Counted from the stretch's first letter, positions 22,233 through 31,098 are shown. The stretch is 64,000 nt of DNA from Lactobacillus sp. Sy-1 (GCF_019303535.1 NZ_JACCIU010000001.1:248001-312000), one strand, 5' to 3'. The notes: a model not told the origin generated them from the sequence alone. Program-made: numbers and translations.

Positions 22233-22260
22233 ACTGGAGCCCTTTCGCTCCAGTCCTTTT
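22233..22260 (+). terminator. Terminator after rplI
   Basis: ACTGGAGC / GCTCCAGT hairpin (22233-22240, 22247-22254) followed by a T-run. Confidence 0.85.
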
Positions 22261-22287
22261 TGATTAAAAATAAAAAAGAGGAATCCT

Positions 22288-23670
22288 ATGAGTAATGAAG
22301 TAATGAGTCAAGTCCCTCCACAGAATATCGATGCTGAACGGGCGGTATTAGGGGCGATTTTCCTGGATACGGAATCGTTACCAGATGCCATGGAACAGCT
22401 GCAGTCTGATGATTTTTACAAAAATGCTCATCGGATTATCTTTCAGGCGATGGAAACCCTTAGTGATCGGGATGAAAAAATAGATCTGTTAACCATTAGT
22501 AACTATTTAGAGTCCAACCACCAAATGGAAGATGTCGGAGGCGTTCCATATCTAACTGAATTAGCCCAGTCCGTTCCGACGGCCTCTAATATCATTTACT
22601 ATGCAAAAATTGTTCATAACAAGGCGGTGGCTCGAAAGTTAATTGAAACGGCGACTAGCATTGCAACCGAAAGTTACAATAATAATGATGATATTACTTC
22701 ATTGTTAGACGATGCTGAAACTAAGATTCTAAGTGTTTCTGATAATCGTGATCAATCCGGATTTAAAGCAATCGACGATGTTTTAAAGGAGTCGTTTAAT
22801 GAAGTTAACCGCCTTTCTGAAAATACCGACACCGTTACCGGGTTATCAACTGGGTTTAAGCGGCTCGACGATATTACGACGGGATTACACGGAGGGGAGT
22901 TAATCATCCTGGCCGCCCGGCCTGCCGTGGGGAAGACCGCCTTTGCGTTAAACGTTGCCCAAAATGTTGCTACTAAGTCGGATAAAACGGTTGCTATTTT
23001 CAGTTTGGAAATGGGGGCCGAACAGTTAGTTAACCGGATGATCTGTGCCGAAGGAAGCATTGATGCGAACCACTTACGGACGGGGAATTTAACTAACGAT
23101 GAATGGAACAACTTGGTGGTTGCAATGGGGAGCCTCTCAAACGCTAGTGTTTACATTGATGACACACCTGGAATTCGAATGTCAGAGATTAGAGCAAAGA
23201 GTCGGCGGCTTGCTAAGGAAAAGGGTAACCTAGGTCTGATTGTGGTTGATTACCTTCAACTAATTGAAGGGGGCAATCGGGAAAACCGCCAACAGGAAGT
23301 TTCTGCAATTTCACGACAGATGAAGAAGTTAGCGAACGAACTAGAAGTGCCAGTAATTGCGCTTTCCCAATTATCCCGGGGGGTTGAACAACGCCAGGAT
23401 AAGCGGCCGGTTCTTTCCGACATTCGTGAATCAGGATCAATTGAACAGGATGCCGATATCGTTGCCTTCCTTTATCGGGATGATTATTATGAACGGGATG
23501 GTGACGATGCCGATAGTAATGGTGGTCAAGAAGATGGTAACAATGACATCGGTGAAGTTGAAGTAATTATTGAAAAGAACCGTTCGGGAGCTCGTGGAAC
23601 GGTTAAGCTGTTGTTTGTTAAATCGCATAATAAATTCTCCTCCATCTCGTACATGGAGGATGGACAATAA
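22288..23670 (+). CDS. dnaB: Replicative DNA helicase (DnaB family)
   Basis: Hexameric 5'-3' helicase of the replication fork, 460 aa (called DnaC in Bacillus). N-terminal helical domain (QNIDAERAVLGAIFLD ...), then a RecA-like ATPase with Walker A AARPAVGKTAFALN (about 209-222), Walker B LIVVDYLQLI (about 315) and the SQLSRGVEQR and DIRESGSIEQDAD motifs. An acidic Asp/Gly/Asn insert sits near residues 405-425. Confidence 0.97.
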   Translation: MSNEVMSQVPPQNIDAERAVLGAIFLDTESLPDAMEQLQSDDFYKNAHRIIFQAMETLSDRDEKIDLLTISNYLESNHQMEDVGGVPYLTELAQSVPTASNIIYYAKIVHNKAVARKLIETATSIATESYNNNDDITSLLDDAETKILSVSDNRDQSGFKAIDDVLKESFNEVNRLSENTDTVTGLSTGFKRLDDITTGLHGGELIILAARPAVGKTAFALNVAQNVATKSDKTVAIFSLEMGAEQLVNRMICAEGSIDANHLRTGNLTNDEWNNLVVAMGSLSNASVYIDDTPGIRMSEIRAKSRRLAKEKGNLGLIVVDYLQLIEGGNRENRQQEVSAISRQMKKLANELEVPVIALSQLSRGVEQRQDKRPVLSDIRESGSIEQDADIVAFLYRDDYYERDGDDADSNGGQEDGNNDIGEVEVIIEKNRSGARGTVKLLFVKSHNKFSSISYMEDGQ

Positions 23671-23673
23671 ACT

Positions 23674-23700
23674 AAGGCGCTGATTCTGGGCGTCTTTTTT
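23674..23700 (+). terminator. Terminator after dnaB
   Basis: AAGGCGC / GCGTCTT hairpin with one G-U pair and a T-run. Confidence 0.75.
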
Positions 23701-23810
23701 GATTTACAATTGAGCTTGAATAGTTAAGGATGTTTAAATACAGTATATTTTTAGTGGGTGGTTCTGTTAAACTAAAGTTAATCAACTAACAGAAATGGAG
23801 CAATTACCAT

Positions 23811-24299
23811 ATGCAAATTACATTTAGACCACCGACTCAAGATGATTTAGACGGAATGTTACACGTGGAACAAAGTTGTTTCGAACCGGAAGAACGGCTT
23901 AGCGAAGATGAGTTTGTTGACTTAATCAATCACGTTGCTAAAACGACCGTTATCGCTGATATTGACGGTGAAGTGGCGGGGATGATTATTGGACGGACCA
24001 CTAGTGAAAACCTACTAAACAACGATAGCTATTCTAAGGACTTAGATCAAAAGCCGAATGATAAATACGTTGGGATTTTAGGCCTAGCAGTTTCACCTGA
24101 CCACCAAGGGAAGGGAATTGCGACTAAGTTATTAGCACAGCTTGAAGAGTTAACTAAACAAACAGGACTATCCGGCTTAATTCTGGATTGTCGGGAACGT
24201 TTAATTCCATTTTATGAAAAACATGGCTTTGGCCTTGTTGGCCGCTCAAATTCCAATTTTGGTGGCATCGAATGGTTTGGAATGCAAAAAAATATGTAA
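23811..24299 (+). CDS. GNAT family N-acetyltransferase
   Basis: 162-aa acetyl-CoA-dependent acetyltransferase; substrate unknown. The acetyl-CoA loop is in LAVSPDHQGKGIATKLL (about residues 95-111), followed by LILDCRERLIPFYEKHGF, the strand-helix typical of the arylalkylamine-acetyltransferase-like subgroup. Stand-alone gene with its own SD (AATGGAG) and terminator. Confidence 0.88.
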   Translation: MQITFRPPTQDDLDGMLHVEQSCFEPEERLSEDEFVDLINHVAKTTVIADIDGEVAGMIIGRTTSENLLNNDSYSKDLDQKPNDKYVGILGLAVSPDHQGKGIATKLLAQLEELTKQTGLSGLILDCRERLIPFYEKHGFGLVGRSNSNFGGIEWFGMQKNM

Positions 24300-24310
24300 T
24301 CATTACCAAG

Positions 24311-24349
24311 TAGGAATCATTGCTAGTCCAGCATTGATTCCTATTTTTA
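24311..24349 (+). terminator. Terminator after the GNAT gene
   Basis: TAGGAATCA / TGATTCCTA hairpin (24311-24319, 24335-24343) with a T-rich tail. Confidence 0.8.
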
Positions 24350-24443
24350 TTTTGTAATATTGGCTCTAGAACGCATTTAATTAGTGGATTGCTACTATTT
24401 TACTGGTGGTTATTGTAAAATGAATTGAAACGGTGGTGAAAAA

Positions 24444-24773
24444 ATGATTGTTCTACTATTATTGTTATTACTTTTTGGTGGATTATCTTTCTTCTTTAGC
24501 TGCTTAGGGACGGCGCTAGTAATTATAATCTTGATTGCATTAATATTTGTTGCCGCATGGCTAGTATTTTATGGAGCATTAGTCTTATTAGTTTTATACA
24601 TAATCTATATTGGATGGCGGTGGTTACTCAATAACCACCCTAACTTAGCGCGGCAGTTGAACCTATATGTAATCAACAATTGGATTATTAAGAACAATGG
24701 TGGTCATACCAAACGAAATATTTTTTTGATTTTAATTGTGATTCTACTTGTTATCTGGGCAATTCATAAGTGA
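24444..24773 (+). CDS. Small membrane protein of unknown function
   Basis: 109 aa, not recognised. Three predicted membrane segments: a nearly continuous hydrophobic stretch from residue 2 to about 60 (probably two helices) and a C-terminal helix (about 91-107), with a basic, Asn-rich stretch (NNHPNLARQLN) between. GGTGGTGA precedes the ATG. No operon partner is evident: the next gene (TIM-like) begins 78 nt later with its own possible promoter. Confidence 0.75.
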   Translation: MIVLLLLLLLFGGLSFFFSCLGTALVIIILIALIFVAAWLVFYGALVLLVLYIIYIGWRWLLNNHPNLARQLNLYVINNWIIKNNGGHTKRNIFLILIVILLVIWAIHK

Positions 24774-24851
24774 AAATATTATCTGTAACCTATACAGATG
24801 TGCTATCATTAGTGTATTAAGGATTTTCCATAATTAAGGGAGTAATTTAAT

Positions 24852-25529
24852 ATGCTATGTATTATGAATTTTAAGACTTTAATGCCAGTTAGAGAACAAC
24901 AAAAAATGATGGAAGATGTTGAACAACATACTTTCGCACCCGATTTGATTATTTCACCAGTTATGTTACAGCCTAATCACTTTAAAAACTTCCAAGAAGC
25001 ATCCCAAAACATTACGATTACTAAGCGAACGGTTGGAGAGCCATCAGCTGATGAACTCCACTACCTAGGAATTAAGTATGCTTTTGTAGGGCACTTAGAA
25101 CGGCGGATTCAGCTTCATGAAGGATATGACATTATCCATAATAAATTGGAAAATGCCCTTCGTCATAAAATTATTCCCATTATCTGTATGGGTTCACAAA
25201 ACGATGAAGACGGGATTGAAGAAGAATTTAATAAAATTGTTGGGGACTTAGACCTAAGTAACCATGAAGTAATTATTTCATGGGAATCCATTAAATCAAC
25301 CCTTGAAGGCAAGCGTTTATACACGGATGAAACCGCGGAACGGACCTTTAAAGAATTAAAAAAGATTCTATCTAAGTACGATAACGTTAAGTATCGTTTG
25401 GTACTAGGGGGACACGTGGAACCACGTGAAGCCGAATTAGCTAAGAAACTTGGCATTGATGGCGTTTTGATTGGCGATCGCTTCAAGACTTTTGATCAAC
25501 TAGATACCATTTTAAAACCATTATCATAA
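24852..25529 (+). CDS. Divergent triosephosphate-isomerase-fold protein
   Basis: 225 aa, shorter than the roughly 250 aa of glycolytic TpiA. TIM landmarks remain: MNFKT near the N-terminus (catalytic Lys), GHLERR (catalytic His and Glu, but the conserved Ser after His is Leu), and a Glu in IISWESIK at the position of the catalytic Glu. The flexible lid sequence that follows that Glu in true TIMs (PVWAIGTG type) is replaced, and the phosphate loop reads GGHVEP instead of GGSV. Probably a paralogue with another substrate or a non-enzymatic role. Confidence 0.75.
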   Translation: MLCIMNFKTLMPVREQQKMMEDVEQHTFAPDLIISPVMLQPNHFKNFQEASQNITITKRTVGEPSADELHYLGIKYAFVGHLERRIQLHEGYDIIHNKLENALRHKIIPIICMGSQNDEDGIEEEFNKIVGDLDLSNHEVIISWESIKSTLEGKRLYTDETAERTFKELKKILSKYDNVKYRLVLGGHVEPREAELAKKLGIDGVLIGDRFKTFDQLDTILKPLS

Positions 25530-25531
25530 TT

Positions 25532-25561
25532 AAAAGAGCTTCCCAAAAGGGAAGCTCTTTT
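25532..25561. terminator. Bidirectional terminator
   Basis: AAAAGAGCTTCCC / GGGAAGCTCTTTT perfect hairpin with an AAAA loop between the convergent TIM-like gene and dacA. Confidence 0.92.
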
Positions 25562-25575
25562 AATTTGGCGTTAAT

Positions 25576-26565
25576 TTAGTTAAAAAGGGATGAGTATTTG
25601 TAAATTGCTGCAATCATTTTCGCTTGATCCTTAGATCCGGTTCTATCGTTAAGGGTGGTAAGAATCAATCGGTGGTTTCCCTTTTTACTGGTACTTACTA
25701 AGCAATAGCCAGCGAGTGGGGTGTAACCGGTCTTTAAACCATCAACTTTAAGTGATGAGTGATAATTTTTGCCACCCGGGAGCAATTCATTTTCATTTTT
25801 AAGGGTCTGCCCATCTAATGTAGCATAACGAACTTTAGCTTGATTAACGATTGATGGATACAATTTCAAGAGGTGTTGAGCGATAATTGTTAAAGCGCGA
25901 GCACTAACCTTATTGTAATCACCCCTGCTACCAACCTTGAATCCGTACCGATAAAGATCTGAGTTTTCCAACCCGGACGCGGATACAAAATGGGCTTGGC
26001 TAGCAATTCCCCATGCACTAGCCTGCTTGTTCATCATTTTAATAAACTTACTATTAGAACCAGCGACGTATTGGCCAAGTGCAATTGCAGCACTATTGGA
26101 TGAAGCAATTATGGCCGCCTTGTAAAGACTTCTAACAGTATATCTACTACCAGTGTTCATTCTGAAGTTTCCTAAGTCAGAACTCTTACTCATTCTGCTG
26201 AGGCTCCCGGAAATTCTAACTAAGTGGCCCCATTGGTTAAGCTTCTTGGCTTTTTGAATTGCTAAGTATAAAGTGAGCAACTTAGTAGTGGAAGCAATGG
26301 CATATTTAGTAGTACCATTCTTAGAGTAAACGAATTGACCACTCTCAGCATCCATTGCTGCAGCCGCCCGGGCGTTATTCTTTAATTGCCCCAGTGCAGT
26401 TGCGGAAGTGATTAGCCGATTTTGACCCAGTTGAGTGGTTGAATCACTGGCGTAATAGTCAGGAGTGTAGCTAGCATTTACAATTGAAGTTGAAGCAACC
26501 GCCCCAAACGTAACTGTTGTTACGAGGGTAATTGCCAATTGTTTAAAACGATGGTTATAAGACAT
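25576..26565 (-). CDS. dacA: D-alanyl-D-alanine carboxypeptidase (S11, PBP5-type)
   Basis: Exported serine enzyme that trims the terminal D-Ala from peptidoglycan stem peptides; 329 aa. Signal peptide 1-30 ending near SIVNA. Active-site triad: SxxK at Ser92-Thr-Thr-Lys95, SxN in ASSNSAAI (about 155), and KTG in DGLKTGYT. ATG 26565 is chosen because AGAGGTGA sits just upstream; an in-frame ATG 13 codons earlier lacks an SD. No C-terminal amphipathic anchor is obvious, so it may be loosely attached. Confidence 0.92.
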   Translation of the reverse strand: MSYNHRFKQLAITLVTTVTFGAVASTSIVNASYTPDYYASDSTTQLGQNRLITSATALGQLKNNARAAAAMDAESGQFVYSKNGTTKYAIASTTKLLTLYLAIQKAKKLNQWGHLVRISGSLSRMSKSSDLGNFRMNTGSRYTVRSLYKAAIIASSNSAAIALGQYVAGSNSKFIKMMNKQASAWGIASQAHFVSASGLENSDLYRYGFKVGSRGDYNKVSARALTIIAQHLLKLYPSIVNQAKVRYATLDGQTLKNENELLPGGKNYHSSLKVDGLKTGYTPLAGYCLVSTSKKGNHRLILTTLNDRTGSKDQAKMIAAIYKYSSLFN

Positions 26566-26652
26566 TAAATTCACCTCTAAAAAGTATGTAATCAACTTAA
26601 TCATATGCTTAATTTAGTTAATTTTTAGGAATGTTATAATTTTGTAAATAAA

Positions 26653-26692
26653 AATTCACGGTTATGAAATATTAAATTCATAACCGTGATTG
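26653..26692 (-). terminator. Terminator after the LytTR/DUF3021 operon
   Basis: TCACGGTTATGAA / TTCATAACCGTGA hairpin followed on the minus strand by a T-rich tract. Confidence 0.85.
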
Positions 26693-26694
26693 CT

Positions 26695-27129
26695 TTATTT
26701 AATTAAATGGTTAATTTGATCAACACGTTGCTTAGCAACTTTCATTGAGATTATCCAAATTACTAAGTAGATAATTATAAATGTAATTGTATATGAGATA
26801 AGCGGGATGAATTGGAACCAACCAGCAATCGTTCCTAAAGCGGTTAATGATGAATAGGTAATCAAGAAATGAATAATACTTTGCTTGGTAATGCTCCATC
26901 TTTCAGCTTTGAATATTAATGATGAGAATTGAAATATTAACCCCATTAATACCCAGAGAAATAGTGAAACCATGGTTGCACTGACATTTGATGTAAACTT
27001 GCTTGTGAAAACTGGTGCGGATGGTTCGAATTGTGAACTTCCAGCTACTAATGAAAAGAATAGTGCGATGATAAAGCCGATCGAAATGCCAATCACACAT
27101 CCATTGAAAATTAGTTTAATTAATTTCAT
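26695..27129 (-). CDS. DUF3021 family membrane protein
   Basis: 144 aa with four membrane segments (about 5-29, 50-71, 81-103, 112-130). Proteins of this family are typically encoded next to a LytTR-domain regulator, exactly as here: the gene overlaps the upstream LytTR gene by 14 bp. By analogy with other LytTR/membrane-protein pairs it may sequester or inhibit the regulator; that role is inference. Confidence 0.82.
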   Translation of the reverse strand: MKLIKLIFNGCVIGISIGFIIALFFSLVAGSSQFEPSAPVFTSKFTSNVSATMVSLFLWVLMGLIFQFSSLIFKAERWSITKQSIIHFLITYSSLTALGTIAGWFQFIPLISYTITFIIIYLVIWIISMKVAKQRVDQINHLIK

Positions 27130-27571
27130 TGTTTAAAAGATGCTCCCTTATTTTTTTAACGTACCTTCTAGAAGTATAGGTAATTCTTTTATTTTTCAAG
27201 TAAACCTTATAGCTTCCAGACTTAGTTAATTCAAGGTTGTTTATACAACTGATTGCCACAATCTCTGAACTAGAAATTTGAATGAATAAATTTGCTGGAA
27301 GTTTATTGGCTAGTTCATAGATTCTAAATTGAACCTGGTAAGTATCATGCCAAGTTTCGCAGACAACTTTTGATCCTTCAGTGTGAAAACTAATAATCTG
27401 ATATAAATAAATTGTTTTTAGCTTATCAGATAATGCTCCCCTTAGTTGCCATGAATTATTAATAATTTGAATATTTTCATATACGGAATTAATTTCACTG
27501 GTTTGTTCGGCAGAATTAATTGATATGAATGGGATCTTAAATTGCTTCGATATGTTGATTTTGATTTCCAT
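27116..27571 (-). CDS. LytTR-domain DNA-binding regulator
   Basis: 151 aa. The C-terminal about 95 residues form a LytTR DNA-binding domain (IYLYQIISFHTEGSKVVCETWHDTYQVQFRI ... ISSSEIVAISCINNLELTKSGSYKVYLKN ... YTSRRYVKKIREHL). The N-terminal 50 residues have no receiver domain. A regulator without receiver paired with a DUF3021 membrane protein is a two-gene unit seen in lactic acid bacteria. The targets are unknown; autoregulation is likely. Confidence 0.87.
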   Translation of the reverse strand: MEIKINISKQFKIPFISINSAEQTSEINSVYENIQIINNSWQLRGALSDKLKTIYLYQIISFHTEGSKVVCETWHDTYQVQFRIYELANKLPANLFIQISSSEIVAISCINNLELTKSGSYKVYLKNKRITYTSRRYVKKIREHLLNNEIN

Positions 27572-27670
27572 TTTTGCACCCCCTTGATTAATAGACTATT
27601 CCATTTTAATTCCAATTTAAATCAATTCTAAATAATCGGTTGATTATTGCTGATATTTGGTTAACCTTTT

Positions 27671-27701
27671 TTGACTGCTTTTTCATTCAATGTGTTACGA
27701 T
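27671..27701 (+). promoter_or_regulatory. Promoter of the UvrA-like gene
   Basis: TTGACT (27671-27676) and extended -10 TGTTACGAT (27693-27701) with a 19-bp spacer. Transcription would start near 27708, which excludes the upstream ATG at 27690 as start codon. Confidence 0.6.
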
Positions 27702-27725
27702 AAAAATAAAGAAGGTCGATTAACA

Positions 27726-30263
27726 ATGTCAATTCAACATAAGGAAACCATTCCTGACGATATTAAGGTTTATGGTGCCAAGGTCAACAACTTAAAAAAC
27801 ATTGATGTATCAGTTCCACTGAACGCCTTTGTCGCAATTACCGGGGTGTCTGGCTCAGGCAAATCCTCACTTGCGATGGGGACCCTGTATGCAGAGGGAG
27901 CTAGGCGTTATTTGAATGCCCTTTCTACATATACACGCCGGCGAATTGGTCAAGATGCCCATCCTAACGTTACTAAAATTGAATACCTACCATCAGCAAT
28001 TGCGCTCCGCCAACGGCCAACCGTGCCGGGAAATCGTTCCACGGTCGGTACAATGTCAGAGGGATTGAATGTTTTGCGGCTGATGTTTTCCCGTCTGGGT
28101 TCCTATACCTGTCCAAATGGCCACACAGTTCCACCAACAATTAAGGTTGCTCAGGCGATGGATGTTCAGGGCCATGAGATGGGTAAAATCAAGTGTCCTA
28201 CCTGTGGGGTGAAATTTGCGGCCCCTAGTGCGGAGTCGTTCGCCTTCAACGCAGAGGGGGCATGTAAGGAGTGCCAGGGAACTGGAAAGGTCCGCCAAAT
28301 TTTGAAGTCTGCGCTGATTGAAGATGAAAATGAAACCATTGAACAGGGGGCGGTGGCTTCATGGCATTTACCAGGAAGAAACTTTATGCCTAGCGTTGCC
28401 CGTGAAGTCGGCATTCGTATTGACATTCCCTTTAAGGATTTAACTGATCATGAAAAGGACTTGGTTTTTAACGGCCCTGCCAATAAATATCAAATTAGCA
28501 TGCCATCACGAACCGGACGGGTATTTAATTTAAACGCTAAGTATGAAAATGCATTTGCTGCGGTTGAAGATAGCATGAAGACGACTAAAAATCCGCGTTC
28601 AATTAAGCGTTTAAACCGCTTTTATGAGTTTGGCACCTGTCCCCGTTGTCATGGGGCCCGATTTGATCCGGATGTCTACAAGACCAAACTAATGGGGAAA
28701 AACATTGCGGAAGTAAGTGACATGTCGTTGCTGGATTTAATTCCGTTTATGGATCAGCTCGCCAAGGCACTTCCTAATGATATGCACGAACTAGCAACCA
28801 GCTTAATCAACGAATTTAAGGGTTCCATCAAACCGCTTTACGATCTGGGGTTGGATTACCTAACCTTGTCTAGAGCGGGGAATACACTGTCAACTGGTGA
28901 GTTACAACGAATTCAACTAGGGCGAACGTTACGAAGTCAAACTACCGGAGTTTTATACGTACTGGATGAACCATCAGTCGGGCTACATGCAGCTAACGTA
29001 GCCGGATTGATTAATATCTTGCATCAATTGGTGAGTCAGGGAAATTCGCTTGTTGTCGTTGACCATAATATTGATATTATTGCGGCCGCCGATTACATCA
29101 TTGAAATTGGTCCCAAGGCAGGACGCCTTGGTGGGCAGGTGATTGATTATGGAACACCAGCTGAAGTTAAGCAAAAACCCAATTCAATCATTGCGCCATT
29201 TTTAAAGGGCCAGGGGAAAATTATTGAACGGCCCCAAGCGCCCGAAAATGAGATTTTTAAACATGGGCAAATCGACCTCCACATTACCAAGCGGCATAAC
29301 CTAAGCGATGTTGGAGTTAAGATTCCAAAGAACCGGTTAACCGTCTTTTCTGGTTACTCTGGTGCTGGGAAGTCGACATTGGTAATGGGTGGACTAGTAA
29401 CCGCAATGCAACGGCAAGCTAATGATCAACCGCTTCCGGACTACATTGATCAATTTAACAGCGCCGGGTTAAGTCGGGTAATTGAAATTGATTCAGTCCC
29501 CATCGGTAAAAACGTCCGGTCTACAGTGGCGACATACTGTGGGATTTGGGATTCAGTTCGAAAATTATTTGCCAGCACTCCGTTGGCTAAACGGCACCAC
29601 TGGAATGAGGGGCATTTCTCTTACAATGTTAAGGATGGGGCTTGTCCTAACTGTCAGGGAACTGGGACGATTTCACTTGATGTCCAGTATCTTCCAGATA
29701 TGACGATGACTTGTCCAGTTTGCCACGGGAAGCGTTACGCTCCAGATACGTTGGCTGTAAAGTGGCATGAATACAGTATTGCTGATATCTTAGGGTTGTC
29801 AGTTGTTGAAGCCGAGCAGGTATTCAAAGCCGAACCTAAAATTTTAAACACCTTAGAAGCACTTGATCAAATGGGCTTAGGATACTTAATTTTAGGTGAA
29901 AGTACGCCAATTCTGTCTGGTGGTGAAGCCCAACGACTTAAATTGGTTTCCCAGATGGGACGTAAGCAGGATGATACACTCTTCGTTTTCGATGAGCCAT
30001 CGGTCGGACTTCACCCTAAGGATGTTGAAGTTTTGAACCAGGTTTTTCAACAGTTAATCGATAAGGGTGCAACGCTTGCGGTAATTGAACACGACTTAGA
30101 CGTAATTATGAATGCTGATTATGTAATTGATTTGGGTCCTAAGGGCGGTAACCTTGGTGGAAAGGTGGTTGCTACTGGGACTCCTGCTGATATTGCAAGG
30201 GCTAATGATAGTCAGACTGGAATTTACTTGGCTAAACGGATGAAGTTGGATCATTTACTATAA
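27726..30263 (+). CDS. UvrA2-type ABC ATPase (UvrA paralogue)
   Basis: 845 aa, shorter than canonical UvrA (about 940-950). Two ABC modules: Walker A GVSGSGKSS near residue 38 and GYSGAGKST near 545, with ABC signatures LSTGELQRIQL and LSGGEAQRLKL. Zinc-finger cysteines occur as CPTCGVKF ... CKECQGTG, CPRCHGARF and CPNCQGTG ... CPVCHGKR. The length suggests loss of the UvrB-binding insert, as in the UvrA2 group linked to drug or DNA-damage tolerance. Start ATG 27726 follows AAGAAGG and the promoter at 27671-27701. Not the main nucleotide-excision-repair UvrA by these features. Confidence 0.85.
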   Translation: MSIQHKETIPDDIKVYGAKVNNLKNIDVSVPLNAFVAITGVSGSGKSSLAMGTLYAEGARRYLNALSTYTRRRIGQDAHPNVTKIEYLPSAIALRQRPTVPGNRSTVGTMSEGLNVLRLMFSRLGSYTCPNGHTVPPTIKVAQAMDVQGHEMGKIKCPTCGVKFAAPSAESFAFNAEGACKECQGTGKVRQILKSALIEDENETIEQGAVASWHLPGRNFMPSVAREVGIRIDIPFKDLTDHEKDLVFNGPANKYQISMPSRTGRVFNLNAKYENAFAAVEDSMKTTKNPRSIKRLNRFYEFGTCPRCHGARFDPDVYKTKLMGKNIAEVSDMSLLDLIPFMDQLAKALPNDMHELATSLINEFKGSIKPLYDLGLDYLTLSRAGNTLSTGELQRIQLGRTLRSQTTGVLYVLDEPSVGLHAANVAGLINILHQLVSQGNSLVVVDHNIDIIAAADYIIEIGPKAGRLGGQVIDYGTPAEVKQKPNSIIAPFLKGQGKIIERPQAPENEIFKHGQIDLHITKRHNLSDVGVKIPKNRLTVFSGYSGAGKSTLVMGGLVTAMQRQANDQPLPDYIDQFNSAGLSRVIEIDSVPIGKNVRSTVATYCGIWDSVRKLFASTPLAKRHHWNEGHFSYNVKDGACPNCQGTGTISLDVQYLPDMTMTCPVCHGKRYAPDTLAVKWHEYSIADILGLSVVEAEQVFKAEPKILNTLEALDQMGLGYLILGESTPILSGGEAQRLKLVSQMGRKQDDTLFVFDEPSVGLHPKDVEVLNQVFQQLIDKGATLAVIEHDLDVIMNADYVIDLGPKGGNLGGKVVATGTPADIARANDSQTGIYLAKRMKLDHLL

Positions 30264-30328
30264 AATGATTTATTTCATATTGTTTATCTACCAATGTTAG
30301 TCATTATATTTTTATCTTTACTCATACC

Positions 30329-30365
30329 AAAAAGCCCCCTGATTTTTTAAATTAGGGGGCTTTTT
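30329..30365. terminator. Bidirectional terminator
   Basis: AAAAAGCCCCCT / AGGGGGCTTTTT perfect hairpin. On the minus strand it lies only about 10 nt beyond the stop codon at 30375 of the interrupted small secreted gene. Confidence 0.92.
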
Positions 30366-30374
30366 GAATTTAAG

Positions 30375-30668
30375 TTATTTATATAGTGTTTCTTTATCTA
30401 GTCCTGAACGGAACTTTAATACGTTCCCAAATTTATGAAGGCCAAAAGATTATCCAGGATTTTTCTTATTATATATGCTTACCCATTTATTATATCCAGT
30501 CTTTTTAATTTTAGCGTAATAGCCATTAGCAGTAGCGTGATTACCACTAATATAAACTTTTAAATCACTGTTGTGCCAATAGCCGTTAATTGATGAAGCA
30601 TGAGAAATAACTGGTGTTGTAACTGATAGACTAGCAACAGCTAGTAAACACAATATAATTTTTTTCAT
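30375..30668 (-). pseudogene. Small secreted protein gene with an in-frame stop
   Basis: The intact part (30450-30668) encodes 72 aa: a signal peptide (MKKIILCLLAVASLSVTTPVISHAS) and a short mature part with GYWHNSDLKVYISGN. After the TAA at 30450-30452 the same frame stays open for 24 more codons (SFGLHKFGNVLKF...) and ends at TAA 30375-30377, 10 nt before a terminator. The terminator position and the coding look of the extension suggest an ancestral protein of about 97 aa cut by one nonsense change. If the short form is functional it is an ordinary 72-aa gene. Confidence 0.55.
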
Positions 30669-31025
30669 TATAAAACACTTCCAATAAAAGATTATGTAGC
30701 TACCTAATCATAATCCAAAAACCAGTTTGCTACCATAATTGGTAGTGGACTTCCTATAACACTTCTTGATTTAGGCAAAATAAAAAGGCCACCCAAAATT
30801 AATTGAGTAACCTTACATCCCACTCCCCCCCCACGATAGTATTTATTATATTTATAAAATTAATGACTAAGTGAGTGACTAAGATAATTACTAATTTTAA
30901 TCATTCACTATTTTTTAATTTTTCGTGCATTCTTGAAATAATGCTGCTATGATTTAGATAATAGAAAGTGTGCACAATAAAAAAACAGCTCACAATTATA
31001 AAATTGTAAGCTGTTTTTTAAATGA
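30669..31025. other. Intergenic region between the small secreted gene and tRNA-Lys
   Basis: No ORF is seen in about 360 bp. It holds two minus-strand terminator-like hairpins: a strong one at 30978-31020 serving the tRNA, and a weaker G-U-rich one at about 30779-30812 with a T-run but no obvious gene in front of it. An odd run of eight C residues lies at about 30825-30832. Confidence 0.5.
30978..31020 (-). terminator. Terminator of tRNA-Lys
   Basis: AAACAGCTCACAATT / AATTGTAAGCTGTTT hairpin with one imperfect pair, T-rich on the minus strand, immediately after the tRNA. Confidence 0.85.
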
Positions 31026-31098
31026 TGGGCAGTCAGGGGATCGAACCCTGGACCCACGGATTAAGAGTCCGTTGCTCTGCCAGCTGAGCTAACTGCCC
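31026..31098 (-). tRNA. tRNA-Lys (anticodon CTT)
   Basis: Complete cloverleaf on the minus strand: acceptor GGGCAGT/ACTGCCC, D-stem GCTC/GAGC, anticodon stem ACGGA/TCCGT with loop CTCTTAA (anticodon CTT, Lys), T-stem CAGGG/CCCTG with loop TTCGATC, discriminator A. CCA is not encoded. Confidence 0.96.

Noticed and set aside
31026-31098. tRNA-Lys as an integration site of a mobile element
   Set aside because: No integrase, direct repeat of the tRNA 3' end or phage-like gene is found on either side.
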